A program made the position numbers and the translations under genes. From Desulfolinea sp964487745 (GTDB lineage Bacteria > Chloroflexota > Anaerolineae > Anaerolineales > Villigracilaceae): DNA of 64,000 bases. The stretch covers positions 1-64,000 of the forward strand of contig CAZASG010000014.1 of NCBI GenBank assembly GCA_964487745.1, in the 5' to 3' direction. Below the pieces are notes generated by a model. The model saw nothing but the letters and a program-made list of their open reading frames with translations, ran no database searches and was not told where the DNA came from. Position 1 is the stretch's first letter; the number at the start of each line of letters is the position of its first letter. Of the stretch, positions 35,101-43,216 are shown one piece after another.

Positions 35101-35837
35101 GAAAATGATTGATAATAATAGGAGTTTGTATCGCTTTTCAGTTCCTGTAAATGCGCGTCTATTCTTTCAATTACAAATGGAGATGTCGCCGGAGAAGCAG
35201 CCAAGCGTACGTCTATTGGGTTGAAAATGATGGAGGTTCCTTTTATTTCGTAGATCTCCCCAAAAGATACACCGATCATTCTGTTCAATACCCCCGCATC
35301 TACCTCGCCTCTCTCCAATAAATTTGCCACATCAGCGAAACTGCCCACCTCAATGATGGTGCTCTCAATCTCAAAATCATCAAGTAGATTCTCAAAGTGC
35401 TTGCCATGCGTACTCGCTTCCAAGACAGCTATCGATTTGCCTTCCAGTTCCAAAAGCGATTCGATGGTCGAATCCGCTTGCACATAAACAATCCCCCAGT
35501 TATTAAGTATTTTTTCTTCGGTAAAAACATAGCGATCAATAAAGAGCTCATGATACCCAATCGTTGCGATCAGATCAATCTCTCCTTCATCAACAAGGTC
35601 CAAAGTTTCAGCCCTGGGGAATTCAACATATTCCAGCTTCCACCCTTCCTCTTCGGAAATATAGTTAAGTAAATCAACATAGAAACCAGCAGGAACATCA
35701 TCTTCATCAAAAAAAGCCAAGGGACGATTTTCATTGATCGCAACTTTCAATTCCACCAATTCTGCTTGTCCAGAAACCGGCAAGGCAAGGCTGACCAGAG
35801 ATATTCCCAATATCAAAGAAAGTATTAATTTTCGCAT
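32124..35837 (-). CDS. Periplasmic-binding SBP3/PAS/GAF/HD-GYP transmembrane sensor
   Basis: A 1237-residue receptor. Signal peptide residues 1-23; an extracytoplasmic SBP_bac_3-type amino-acid-binding domain (about 28-255, with FDEDDVPAGFYVDLL and EGEIDLIATIG); a membrane helix at about 263-285. Inside the cell: PAS (about 318-440), GAF (450-610), two PAS (625-745 and 748-870), GAF (875-1035) and HD-GYP (1050-1230) with HDIGK and HHEKWDGSGYP intact. The architecture implies that binding of an amino acid or similar ligand outside tunes cyclic-di-GMP breakdown inside. Its last 365 residues are strikingly similar to those of the neighbouring sensor. The 120-base gap to that gene shows no strong terminator. 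Confidence 0.92.
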   Translation of the reverse strand: MRKLILSLILGISLVSLALPVSGQAELVELKVAINENRPLAFFDEDDVPAGFYVDLLNYISEEEGWKLEYVEFPRAETLDLVDEGEIDLIATIGYHELFIDRYVFTEEKILNNWGIVYVQADSTIESLLELEGKSIAVLEASTHGKHFENLLDDFEIESTIIEVGSFADVANLLERGEVDAGVLNRMIGVSFGEIYEIKGTSIIFNPIDVRLAASPATSPFVIERIDAHLQELKSDTNSYYYQSFSRWFGPAEQLIFPNWATWVFGVGGGAILLLAGISFFLRYQVREKTAALVVQNEALFAEIEEHKKTHIILKESEERYKGVVENNPVLICSFTPDGKITYANQAYCQYFSIQFDEVIGFDFLKLIPESDRKMVMANILKLTVESPTQTHEHQVIDPDGEIRWQHWTNQALFDDKGRRIAFQSIGSDITERKQAEEALQQSAQEMTALNAVSAQVNRALSVKEVASAAVEGMLRATEASIAFLLIKEEAALVPIKIAYSKPEKELDVSLIGRASSCISEMALRESEPVYSKELYDDTRCTADECKQVGFQSSAALPLFVDGEIYAILGVGADTFIDFEAQSEFLETLASEISNGLKNAHLFTEIQRDLSERKKMEMALIESEDKFRTLFATSPVGIGVADQRGNLLLFNDAMLLPGGYSQADLQEIGNVSRLYKDSVQRDEALGLFQKEGFIKDYPVQFKRKDGSYYDAFLSLAPIRFGGQSCIQAIVQDVTESKRANEMLMESERKLSTLMSNLPGMAYRCKNDIDWTMEFVSDGCEILTGYKAEDILNNANISYGEIIAPEDRDVVWSNVQNALSNRRDFQITYRIFTAAGDEKWVWEKGQGIFDKNGEFTALEGFITDINDRKKAEDEILKYNMRLDALRKIDQAIINTFDLRVTLNIILDHIQSHLQIDAAVILKHDENTHTLSFVQGVGFRTKALQHTNPRVGHGYAGRVALQRELVHISDLSTSDYGLLDSPEFDAENFVAYYGVPLLSKGVLVGVLEVFTRSNLEPDTEWVKYLETLAGQAAIAIDNISLFENLERSNAKLMHAYDATIEGWASALELRDMETEGHSRRVVDTTIALAKMLGISGSNLTHVRRGALLHDIGKMGVPDSILQKTGPLTDDEWAIMKQHPALSHRWLASIDYLRPALDIPYCHHEKWDGSGYPRGLKGEQIPLAARIFAIVDVWDALRSDRPYRKAWADEDALEHIKEQSGTHFDPRVVTAFLQYLEKIK

Positions 35838-35998
35838 AAGGTATTATTTTTCAGCAATACTTTATAACTCTATGCAATTATTCGATCCCAACATAAATTC
35901 GGATGATTTTTGTCTATAATTTAATTATGCCATAAAAGCGAAAAGTAATCCTTTCAATTTCCGAACAAAGTCTCCCCTATATCTCCCACCAAGGTATA

Positions 35999-36030
35999 AA
36001 AAAAGGGATGCTTTTGCAGCATCCCTTTTA
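35999..36030 (-). terminator. Terminator after gltX
   Basis: AAAAGGGATGC and GCATCCCTTTT form an 11-bp stem with loop TTTTGCA. On the minus strand a long T-run follows, as expected at the end of gltX. The stretch 35838-35998 is the sensor gene's leader, with nothing else recognised. Confidence 0.85.
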
Positions 36031-36045
36031 CAAATTTTCCGCCGT

Positions 36046-37542
36046 TTATTCTATTTCTTCGAGAAGCTTGATTCCTCTCGAAATTCGCTCCATGACTTTC
36101 TCCCGCCCGATGATCTCCATCGTCTCAAAGACCGGCGGGCTCACTTTCTGCGCGGTCAGGGCATTGCGTAGAAAACCAAAGACATGCCCGGCCTTCAAGC
36201 CCATCCCAGTTGCCAGATCGCGCAGGGGTTGGTTCAGCGTATCCATACTAAAGTCAGGCATTTCACCGACCAACTTCTCCAACGCGCGTGCCATTTCCAA
36301 AGAAGAGGTCACGTCCATTTTTTTACCGATCAAGCTTTCCGGTTCAGGGGATATATCGTCCTTAAAGAAAAATCCGCCAACATCAGGTGCTTCTGTCAAC
36401 TTGCCTAAGCGAACTTGCAAGACAGCTGCTACACTGCGTAGCTTTTCTTCGTCGCTCACGTCAAAACCAGCATCTTCGAAAAATGGTTTCAGGCGTGCAG
36501 CCAGATCATCCACATCCAGAGAGCGGATATAAACACCGTTAAAATGATCGAGCTTTGTAAAATTCAGGGCAGCAGGTGCCGGGCTGAGTTTCTCTACGCT
36601 GAATTTCTCAGTCAACTCATCCATCGAGAATTCTTCAGTCTTGTCGTCATAGCTCCAGCCGATGAGGGCCGCCCAATTTACGACGGCTTCGGGCAAGTAA
36701 CCAAATTTTCCAAAATCACTCAAAAAGATCGGGAAGCCAGCCTCTTTCAACGCTTCGCTATCACGCTTGCTCATTTTTCCCTTGCCATCCGGTTTCAGGA
36801 AAATGGAAGGGTGGATCCAAACAGGCTCATCCCAACCAAAGGCGGCGTAAATATGTCCATGCAGCGGGAAGGTCGGCAGCCATTCCGAGGTGCGAATAGC
36901 ATGCGTGATCCCCATCAGATGATCGTCGATCACCACAGCAAGATGATAGACGGGCAAGCCATCCGACCTGACCAAGATCGCATCATCCAAAGTAGCATTT
37001 TCGACAGTGATATCTCCACGGATCGCATCGGTAACGGTGACTGTTCCGTTATGCGGCATTTTGAAACGGATGACATGCGCCGTGCCGCCCGCGACCTTCT
37101 GGTCTGCTTCCGCTAAAGAAGCATCTCGATCAGGACAAATATCCCGGTGCTGTTGGCGCTTCCCTTTCACACCTTCCGCTTCCCCATCGTCTTCTTTCGC
37201 TGCACAGAAACAATAATAAGCATGTCCGCTCTCCACAAGCTCACGAGCATATCTATCATAAATGTCGCGCCGCTCTGTCTGGCGATAAGGACCATACTCC
37301 CCGCCCACGTCGGGGCCTTCATCCCACTCCAGGCCCAGCCAACGCAGCCCTGCCATCAATTCTTCTTCTGCGCCTTCGACATAACGCTTTTGGTCGGTAT
37401 CTTCAATACGCAAAATGAATTGTCCGCCAGTTTGGCGAGCCAGCAGATAGTTATAGAGCGCCGTGCGCCCACTACCAAGATGTGTGCGCCCTGTTGGGGA
37501 GGGTGCAAAACGTACACGTGCAGGTTTATGTATATCGATCAT
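36046..37542 (-). CDS. gltX: Glutamyl-tRNA synthetase
   Basis: A 498-residue class I synthetase. The HIGH-type motif appears as HLGS (residues 21-24, in SPTGRTHLGSGRTAL), and KMSKR lies near residue 254 in KGKMSKRDSEAL. The C-terminal alpha-helical anticodon-binding domain is complete. A local insertion near residues 118-140 (EDDGEAEGVKGKRQQHRD) is longer than in many relatives and includes Cys residues. GGAG lies 6 bases before the ATG. Since glnS is present, this enzyme need only charge tRNA-Glu. It is separate from the upstream rodA unit by 48 bases containing only a weak hairpin. Confidence 0.96.
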   Translation of the reverse strand: MIDIHKPARVRFAPSPTGRTHLGSGRTALYNYLLARQTGGQFILRIEDTDQKRYVEGAEEELMAGLRWLGLEWDEGPDVGGEYGPYRQTERRDIYDRYARELVESGHAYYCFCAAKEDDGEAEGVKGKRQQHRDICPDRDASLAEADQKVAGGTAHVIRFKMPHNGTVTVTDAIRGDITVENATLDDAILVRSDGLPVYHLAVVIDDHLMGITHAIRTSEWLPTFPLHGHIYAAFGWDEPVWIHPSIFLKPDGKGKMSKRDSEALKEAGFPIFLSDFGKFGYLPEAVVNWAALIGWSYDDKTEEFSMDELTEKFSVEKLSPAPAALNFTKLDHFNGVYIRSLDVDDLAARLKPFFEDAGFDVSDEEKLRSVAAVLQVRLGKLTEAPDVGGFFFKDDISPEPESLIGKKMDVTSSLEMARALEKLVGEMPDFSMDTLNQPLRDLATGMGLKAGHVFGFLRNALTAQKVSPPVFETMEIIGREKVMERISRGIKLLEEIE

Positions 37543-37590
37543 AGATCTCCATTTTAGTTCTAAGTCACGTTTTCAATGTGACCTTATTTT

Positions 37591-38688
37591 TTATTCCGTT
37601 ATTTTATGGCGCATGGCAACGCTTTCAACAAGTCCTATGCCCAGCATTAACGAGAGCAGACCACTACCGCCATAACTAATAAAAGGTAGCGGCAAACCCG
37701 ATACGGGGATAAGATTTAAATTCACCGCAATATTCACGGCGCCCTGGAAAAAGATCAGTGTTGCAACCCCAAAAGCGATCATTGAACCTGCTGTATCACG
37801 CGCAAGGCGAGCAGCACGAATGCAGCGCCATAAGATAAATGCCAGGGTCGCGATGACGATCAAGGCACCAATAAATCCAAATTCTTCTGAGATCGCAGAA
37901 AAGATGAAGTCAGTATGGCGCACCTTAAGAAAACGTAACTGGACTTGGGAGCCATGCCCATAGCCCTTACCAAACCAACCACCAGAGCCGATGGCGATTT
38001 TCGCTTGCTCAATATTGTACGTCTCACCGTAGGTCGCATTCGGGTCCGGGAAAATGAACGTAAGCACACGTTGCTGCTGATATTCCTGGAGGAAGGGAAA
38101 ACCTGCTATAACGAGAGCAAGCCCACCAACCGCGAACGAGACGAGGTGCTTCATCTGCAAACCGCTCATCCAGATCATCGCCGCCCAGAGCACCATGATG
38201 ACGATCACGTTACTCAAGTTCGGCTGTAACAAGATCCAGATCGTCAGCGACATCACCCAAAGCAGGCTGGAAACGATCCAGCGCAGATCACGAGGTTCAT
38301 TTTTCGTCTGCTCAAAATAGCGTGCCAGCATCAAGATGATGACCAGCTTCGCCAACTCGGTCGGCTGGATGAAGATCGCACCAACAGCAAACCAACGTGC
38401 CGCACCAAAGACCGCGCGTGCGCTCATAAAAAGGAAGATGAGCAAAACCAGCATCACGATATAGATCGGGCGATATAGCACCAGCCAGTAGTTGTAATCA
38501 ATGACTGCAACAAGCAAAATAACAATCAAGCCAATGCCCGCAAAAATTGCCTGACGGTTGGGATAGTCTTCAAGCTCTGCATTCCCCGCTACAGCAGAAT
38601 CGATCATAGCAATCCCGAATGCGATTGCCAAAACAACGGCGCCGAGCAACCAAAAATCAAACTGGCGCCAGGAGAGATTTTTTAACAT
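37591..38688 (-). CDS. rodA: Rod-shape-determining SEDS glycosyltransferase
   Basis: A 365-residue polytopic SEDS protein (about ten membrane helices) that polymerises lipid II glycan together with a class B PBP. Conserved segments include QPTELAKLVIIL, the loop GYGHGSQVQLRFLKVRHTDFIF (cited by position, about 235-256), EEFGFIGA, and the C-terminal LPFISYGGSGLLS. Length suggests RodA rather than FtsW. It is last in the minCDE-rodA unit, 20 bases after minE. Its partner PBP2 (mrdA) lies just upstream in the neighbouring unit. Confidence 0.93.
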   Translation of the reverse strand: MLKNLSWRQFDFWLLGAVVLAIAFGIAMIDSAVAGNAELEDYPNRQAIFAGIGLIVILLVAVIDYNYWLVLYRPIYIVMLVLLIFLFMSARAVFGAARWFAVGAIFIQPTELAKLVIILMLARYFEQTKNEPRDLRWIVSSLLWVMSLTIWILLQPNLSNVIVIMVLWAAMIWMSGLQMKHLVSFAVGGLALVIAGFPFLQEYQQQRVLTFIFPDPNATYGETYNIEQAKIAIGSGGWFGKGYGHGSQVQLRFLKVRHTDFIFSAISEEFGFIGALIVIATLAFILWRCIRAARLARDTAGSMIAFGVATLIFFQGAVNIAVNLNLIPVSGLPLPFISYGGSGLLSLMLGIGLVESVAMRHKITE

Positions 38689-38708
38689 AAGCTATCAGAG
38701 ATGGGGAT

Positions 38709-38966
38709 TTACCTGCCCCGATGGCGAGCCTTTGCCTTCAGCGGTATATCTGCGATCAAGCGCTGCGAACGTCCTTCACGAGCAATGTCGATCTGGACGG
38801 AATCGGGGTCGATCTCGATGTGACGTGAAATCACTTCGATCAATTCATCTTTCAAGGCTTCCAATTCAGCCGGGGTCATATCTGTGCGGTCATGTGTTAG
38901 CACAAGTTGCAAACGTTCCTTTGCGCTCTGTGCGCTCTTTCGTTTACGGCGGTTCAAAAAACTCAT
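38709..38966 (-). CDS. minE: Cell division topological specificity factor MinE
   Basis: An 85-residue MinE. The start at 38966 (MSFLNRRKRK) follows GGGAGGAAC with good spacing; a longer frame to 39041 overlaps minD. The basic N-terminus is the membrane-targeting segment. AKERLQLVLTHDR is the MinD-binding anti-MinCD helix. The C-terminal half (EALKDELIEVISRHIEID, then VQIDIARE) is the topological dimer domain. It stimulates the MinD ATPase to produce pole-to-pole oscillation. Its start is one base from the minD stop, so translation is coupled. Confidence 0.94.
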   Translation of the reverse strand: MSFLNRRKRKSAQSAKERLQLVLTHDRTDMTPAELEALKDELIEVISRHIEIDPDSVQIDIAREGRSQRLIADIPLKAKARHRGR

Positions 38967-38967
38967 C

Positions 38968-39765
38968 TTAGTTCCTCCCCGCCAATTTAGATATGCGCTT
39001 CCAAAGCCCATCCTGGCTTTCCAGATCCATAAAGGGTACATCTTCGCCCATCAGCCGGGCGGCGATATTTCGGAATGCCTGCCCCGCTCTGCTTGTTTCT
39101 TCCAGCGCAATGGGCATGCCCCGATTTGCTGCAACCAAAACTGCCTGATCCTCAGGAACGACACCGATCAGATCAACCGCCAAAAGGTCAAGAACATCTT
39201 CCGGTGAAAGCATCTCCTGTTTTTTCACCATCTCAGGGTTTACGCGATTCAGGATGAGAGAAGGGCTGCCTTTCTCTTCAGCTTCCAGAATACCGATCAC
39301 TCGATCTGCGTCACGAACTGCTGAGATCTCGGGATTAGTTAAGACCAAAACACGATCGGCTGGCGCAATAGAGTTTTTAAATCCACGCTCAATACCTGCC
39401 GGAGAGTCGATCAAAACCCAATCACAAACTTCACGCAGATCATCTCCAAGACGAAGCATGTCACTTGGAGAAAGAGCAGTCTTGTCTCGGGTCTGAGCAG
39501 CGGGGATCAAAAAAAGCTCTGGCAAACGTTTGTCACGGATCATTGCCTGTCGCAAACGGCAACGCCCCTCAACCACATCCACAATATCGTAGACAATACG
39601 ATTTTCCAACCCCATGATGACATCTAAATTTCTCAGCCCAATATCACCATCCACGCAGACTACTTTCTGTCCACGTGAAGCCAATGCAATACCCAGACTA
39701 GCTATCGCTGTCGTCTTGCCGACGCCGCCTTTTCCTGATGTAATCGTAACGATCTGAGCGCTCAT
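38968..39765 (-). CDS. minD: Septum-site-determining ATPase MinD
   Basis: A 265-residue ParA/MinD ATPase. The deviant Walker A SGKGGVGKTT is at residues 9-18 with the signature Lys. Switch I is DGDIGLRNLD and the Walker B-like segment is WVLIDSPAG. The C-terminal amphipathic helix for membrane binding (about 252-263, GLWKRISKLAG) is present. ATP-bound MinD recruits MinC to the membrane and blocks Z-rings away from mid-cell. AGGTGA lies before the ATG. It sits centrally in minCDE. Confidence 0.96.
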   Translation of the reverse strand: MSAQIVTITSGKGGVGKTTAIASLGIALASRGQKVVCVDGDIGLRNLDVIMGLENRIVYDIVDVVEGRCRLRQAMIRDKRLPELFLIPAAQTRDKTALSPSDMLRLGDDLREVCDWVLIDSPAGIERGFKNSIAPADRVLVLTNPEISAVRDADRVIGILEAEEKGSPSLILNRVNPEMVKKQEMLSPEDVLDLLAVDLIGVVPEDQAVLVAANRGMPIALEETSRAGQAFRNIAARLMGEDVPFMDLESQDGLWKRISKLAGRN

Positions 39766-39783
39766 AATTTCACCTGTATTTAT

Positions 39784-40488
39784 CTATTTTCCCTGCCAAG
39801 GTTTAACAAGGAATTCACCATCTTTCAGGCTGATAACCTGCGGACTTTTGACTTGAACTTTCTTTGGCAAATTCGCGATCTGTGAACCGATCTGCAAACG
39901 CGTTGGTTTCATTTCCAAGGCAGACACGGTCGCGCCGGAATTTGGGCTTGCTTGCTGCTCTTTTAGTGATGCTCCGGCGTAAACAGCCCCTCGCAACCTG
40001 CCCCAAACCAAAATACTTCCTTCCGCAACAATTTCTGCTCCGGGATTGACATCACCCATCACAACTATATGCCCATCAAACTCGATCCGTGTACCTGAAC
40101 GGAGTGTACGTGGCACCCATAGTGCGGTCTCGTCATCGCTCGTTTCAACAGACGGGCGAGATTTACGTTCCTGACGCTGCTTTGAAATGCGTGTTGCCAG
40201 CCCCAAAAGTTGGGCAGTCTGGACCGTTTTAGGAGATTCACTCACCACAGCCCAAAGCGACACGTTGCGATCTGAGAGCTCATCACGCAACTTTGACATT
40301 TCCGCTACACGCAAGACCTGACTGCCTACATCCAATGCCAATCGCGCCCCACGGAAGAAGGCTGAACGTTCATCAATTTGCGTAAAAAGCAAATCCTGCA
40401 ACGCTCCCCACTCTTCCCCGGAAGAGAGCGTGATAAGCAAGCCATCACGTAAGCCCTTAATTTGAATGATATCTGTGCCTGTTTGCAT
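39784..40488 (-). CDS. minC: Septum-site-determining protein MinC
   Basis: A 234-residue FtsZ-polymerisation inhibitor. The start at 40488 (MQTGTDIIQIKGLRDGL) is chosen because the family begins here and because a good -10 box lies at 40534-40539. A longer frame to 40578 would start outside that transcript. The N-terminal domain (1-95) is the FtsZ-inhibiting part. A Lys/Arg/Ser-rich linker (about 118-140) joins it to the C-terminal beta-helix (VPRTLRSGTRIEFDGHIVVMGDVNPGAE, given by ends), which binds MinD. The linker is diverged, as usual. Confidence 0.9.
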   Translation of the reverse strand: MQTGTDIIQIKGLRDGLLITLSSGEEWGALQDLLFTQIDERSAFFRGARLALDVGSQVLRVAEMSKLRDELSDRNVSLWAVVSESPKTVQTAQLLGLATRISKQRQERKSRPSVETSDDETALWVPRTLRSGTRIEFDGHIVVMGDVNPGAEIVAEGSILVWGRLRGAVYAGASLKEQQASPNSGATVSALEMKPTRLQIGSQIANLPKKVQVKSPQVISLKDGEFLVKPWQGK

Positions 40489-40533
40489 AAGCGAAGTTTT
40501 CAATGCGTTGCTAAGTCTTTCAAAGTTTGGCAA

Positions 40534-40539
40534 ATTATA
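40534..40539 (-). promoter_or_regulatory. -10 element for minCDE-rodA
   Basis: TATAAT on the minus strand predicts a start near 40527, about 39 bases before minC. The -35 (TTTCTT region) is poor. With the terminator just upstream, it argues that minCDE-rodA has its own promoter. Confidence 0.5.
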
Positions 40540-40558
40540 GCATGAAGCCGGATTTAAA

Positions 40559-40593
40559 GAAAAACGTGCAGACAACACAGTCGCTGTCTACAC
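40559..40593 (-). terminator. Terminator between mrdA and minC
   Basis: On the minus strand GTGTAGACA pairs with TGTCTGCAC (one mismatch) over a 10-base loop, followed by GTTTTTC. It separates the mreBCD-mrdA unit from minCDE-rodA. Confidence 0.7.
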
Positions 40594-40620
40594 GAAAGTT
40601 TTTTTGGAAGGAAAAACTCC

Positions 40621-42714
40621 CTAATTTCCACCGCCCTCAGCCAGATCGATGGCTTTCAATTCAAAATAGGCTTCCATCACTCGTCCCACAACCGGGCCTG
40701 CAACAGCAGCACCTTCACCGCCATTGTACATAAAAGCCACAATAACAATCTCGGGGTCTTCGTAGGGAGCATACGCCATAGTCCACGAGTGCGTGGGCCA
40801 ATTCCCGAAGGTACAGCGATTTGCTGCTAGAGCCACATCATCGCAATACTCAGCCGTGCCCGTTTTACCAGCCACAGCAACGGGAAAATCACCAAAAATC
40901 TCATTCAGCGTACCATGCAAGGTGTCGGTAACAGCCATGCGCATCCCTGTTTGAACTTGCTCAACAACAAAGGGATCAATTGCGCTTTTGGTTTCCAGTT
41001 CAAGACAGTAGCCACCATCACAATCAAAATTAGTGATCAGCGGAGTATCAGTAATATCCCATTTCATGCGCGGCTCAAAAGGTTTTAACAAACGTCCTTC
41101 ATCATCCAATTCCTGATAAACGACAGTCGGCTGCATCAACTTGCCATCGTTTGCAATAGTTGCGCCAGACATCAAAACCTGTAAAGGGGTTGCCAGAACA
41201 TAGCCTTGTCCGACACTCGCAATGTAGGTATCACCCGTTGACCAGTTCTCTCCTTGGTTGATACGCTTCCACTGCGGGTCGGGAATAAGTCCATCCGCTT
41301 CCCCCGGAAGCTCAATGCCAGATGGTTCGCCATAACCTAGTGCGTGGGCATATTCTTTCAAACGCAAAACACCCAAACCTTCAGGAATTTCGTCTTCGTA
41401 TCCCCCACCAAGTTTGTAAAAACAGACATTACTGGAATAGGCGATACAACGCAAGAAGCTGATCTCACCAAAACCAGCGGGGTTCTCATCGTAGATCCAG
41501 TCAACAAAGGGGCGCTCTCGCCCAGGATCGTTCGGGGAAAATTTCTCTGTCAGGATCAATTGCCCTGGAGCATAAATGGTCTGATCAACCGTGACAACAT
41601 CCTCGTTCAGCGCGCCTGTCGCTGTTGAGAGTTTAAAAACAGAACCAGGCGGGTACTCACTGGAAATTGCATTGTTCAACAAAGGATGCCGTGGATCTTC
41701 GCTTAGCTGTTGATAATAATAGGCGGGAATAAAACGTGCCAGACGATTATTCTCGTATGTGGGGTAAGAAACCATTGCCAAAACCTCACCTGTTTTCGGA
41801 TTCATGGCAATAGCGACACCGCTGGAAATACGCACCGTTCCAAAGTAGGCGTTCCAACCATTGATCTCACCAACTAAAGCCCCCTCGACGGCCTTTTGTA
41901 AACGCACATCAATGGTCAGACGCACATTCCTACCCGCGACAGGGGCAATGGGCGCTTCAATATTACGAAGCTCCTGACCTGCCACATCTACTTCAACAAC
42001 GCGCTTTCCATTTGTGCCAGCCAGAATATCCTGCAATGTCGCTTCCACGCCAGCGTAGCCGATCTTGTCTCGCCCAGCAATAAAACCTTGCTCCTCATAA
42101 AGCTCAACTTGCGTCGCTGGGATCGGACCAAGGAAGCCGATAATATTTGCTGTGAGGGAACCGGTCGGGTAGTCACGGATCGGGTCGATCTGCATAGAAA
42201 CACCGGGCCAGCCCACTGCACGTTCGCGCACGATGCGGGCTGTCTCTTCGTCCACATCACAACTGACCGGCACGGGGGTGTACGGGGCAAGAGAATCTCC
42301 TAATTCCACCAGCTGCGCAATACCAGGACCTGGGACACAGGCAGCAAATAGCTTTGCGTCTTCAACGGTTCCGCTGCTAACAGGCACATCAATAATCTCG
42401 GACAGTTCACGATAAACACGCTGGATATCTGCCTGATCATCCGGAAGATAGGCAGGGGTAATAACCACATTATAGGAAGCTACATTGCGTGCGAGAATAA
42501 CACCATTGCGATCATATATAATGCCTCGCGAGGTAGGCACGCTGATTTCGCGAGTGAAATTATCCTGGGCGCGTACCTGCCAATTTTCCCCTTCAAATAT
42601 CTGCAGATTGATCAATCGAAAAGCAAGAAGTCCAAAAACCACCACGGCAGCGAAATAAAAGATCAGAACACGCCATGGTTCTGTTCGAAAATCAGTAGGA
42701 GCATTTGCGCTCAT
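40621..42714 (-). CDS. mrdA: Penicillin-binding protein 2 (transpeptidase of the elongasome)
   Basis: A 697-residue class B PBP. A short cytoplasmic tail is followed by a membrane anchor (about 17-37), a dimerisation/pedestal domain (about 50-260) and the transpeptidase domain. The active-site motifs are SVFK (in YPPGSVFKLST), SSN in YSSNVCFYKLG, and KTGT in AVAGKTGTAEY. It crosslinks peptidoglycan with RodA during elongation. The ATG overlaps the mreD stop by four bases (ATGA), a coupling typical of this operon. Confidence 0.95.
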   Translation of the reverse strand: MSANAPTDFRTEPWRVLIFYFAAVVVFGLLAFRLINLQIFEGENWQVRAQDNFTREISVPTSRGIIYDRNGVILARNVASYNVVITPAYLPDDQADIQRVYRELSEIIDVPVSSGTVEDAKLFAACVPGPGIAQLVELGDSLAPYTPVPVSCDVDEETARIVRERAVGWPGVSMQIDPIRDYPTGSLTANIIGFLGPIPATQVELYEEQGFIAGRDKIGYAGVEATLQDILAGTNGKRVVEVDVAGQELRNIEAPIAPVAGRNVRLTIDVRLQKAVEGALVGEINGWNAYFGTVRISSGVAIAMNPKTGEVLAMVSYPTYENNRLARFIPAYYYQQLSEDPRHPLLNNAISSEYPPGSVFKLSTATGALNEDVVTVDQTIYAPGQLILTEKFSPNDPGRERPFVDWIYDENPAGFGEISFLRCIAYSSNVCFYKLGGGYEDEIPEGLGVLRLKEYAHALGYGEPSGIELPGEADGLIPDPQWKRINQGENWSTGDTYIASVGQGYVLATPLQVLMSGATIANDGKLMQPTVVYQELDDEGRLLKPFEPRMKWDITDTPLITNFDCDGGYCLELETKSAIDPFVVEQVQTGMRMAVTDTLHGTLNEIFGDFPVAVAGKTGTAEYCDDVALAANRCTFGNWPTHSWTMAYAPYEDPEIVIVAFMYNGGEGAAVAGPVVGRVMEAYFELKAIDLAEGGGN

Positions 42715-43211
42715 TCTTCCACCTCGATATCATATATCCACACAGCAAGGTCGCGAAACACAGGGTAAGCCAGCAGTGCAAAAAACAGATTTAGAAATAA
42801 AGAAGGCAAAGTGATCGAACTCAAGGCATCTCCAATCACAAGAGGGCTGCCAAAAAGGCGTAAAGCCAAAATCGCAACGACATGCCCTCCAAGCGTACCT
42901 CCAAAAACCACGGCAAAAACTCCTAACAGCGGTGCTTGCCATATACTGCGTACCAAAGCACGCCCCAGGGCTACAGTGAGAAGATATCCGATTAGGGGTA
43001 CGGGCCAAGGCAATGCGGAAGTCCAACCAACTAAAAGCCCGCCGAAAATTGCCCAGTGCCAGGCTGTTTCAACACGTTTTTGCAATGACCAAACCGCCAA
43101 AGTAACTAACATTAAATCCGCGTATCCGCCCAACAAGGGGATGCGACTGGCAATCGCCATCTGAAAGACCAAGATCAGCGACAGCAAGGGAAGTGCTATT
43201 AATTCTTTCAC
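42711..43211 (-). CDS. mreD: Rod shape-determining protein MreD
   Basis: A 166-residue hydrophobic protein with five to six membrane helices, the size expected for MreD. Conservation in this family is low, so position supports the call: between mreC (stop 5 bases upstream) and mrdA (4-base overlap). The start is GTG at 43211 with no good ribosome site, implying translational coupling to mreC. It links the MreB filament and MreC to the wall-synthesis enzymes. Confidence 0.85.
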   Translation of the reverse strand: MKELIALPLLSLILVFQMAIASRIPLLGGYADLMLVTLAVWSLQKRVETAWHWAIFGGLLVGWTSALPWPVPLIGYLLTVALGRALVRSIWQAPLLGVFAVVFGGTLGGHVVAILALRLFGSPLVIGDALSSITLPSLFLNLFFALLAYPVFRDLAVWIYDIEVEE

Positions 43212-43216
43212 GTGGG

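Noticed and set aside
37560..37590. Hairpin GTCAC/GTGAC after rodA as a terminator
   Set aside because: The stem is only 5 bp and no T-run follows on the minus strand; readthrough into gltX is possible.
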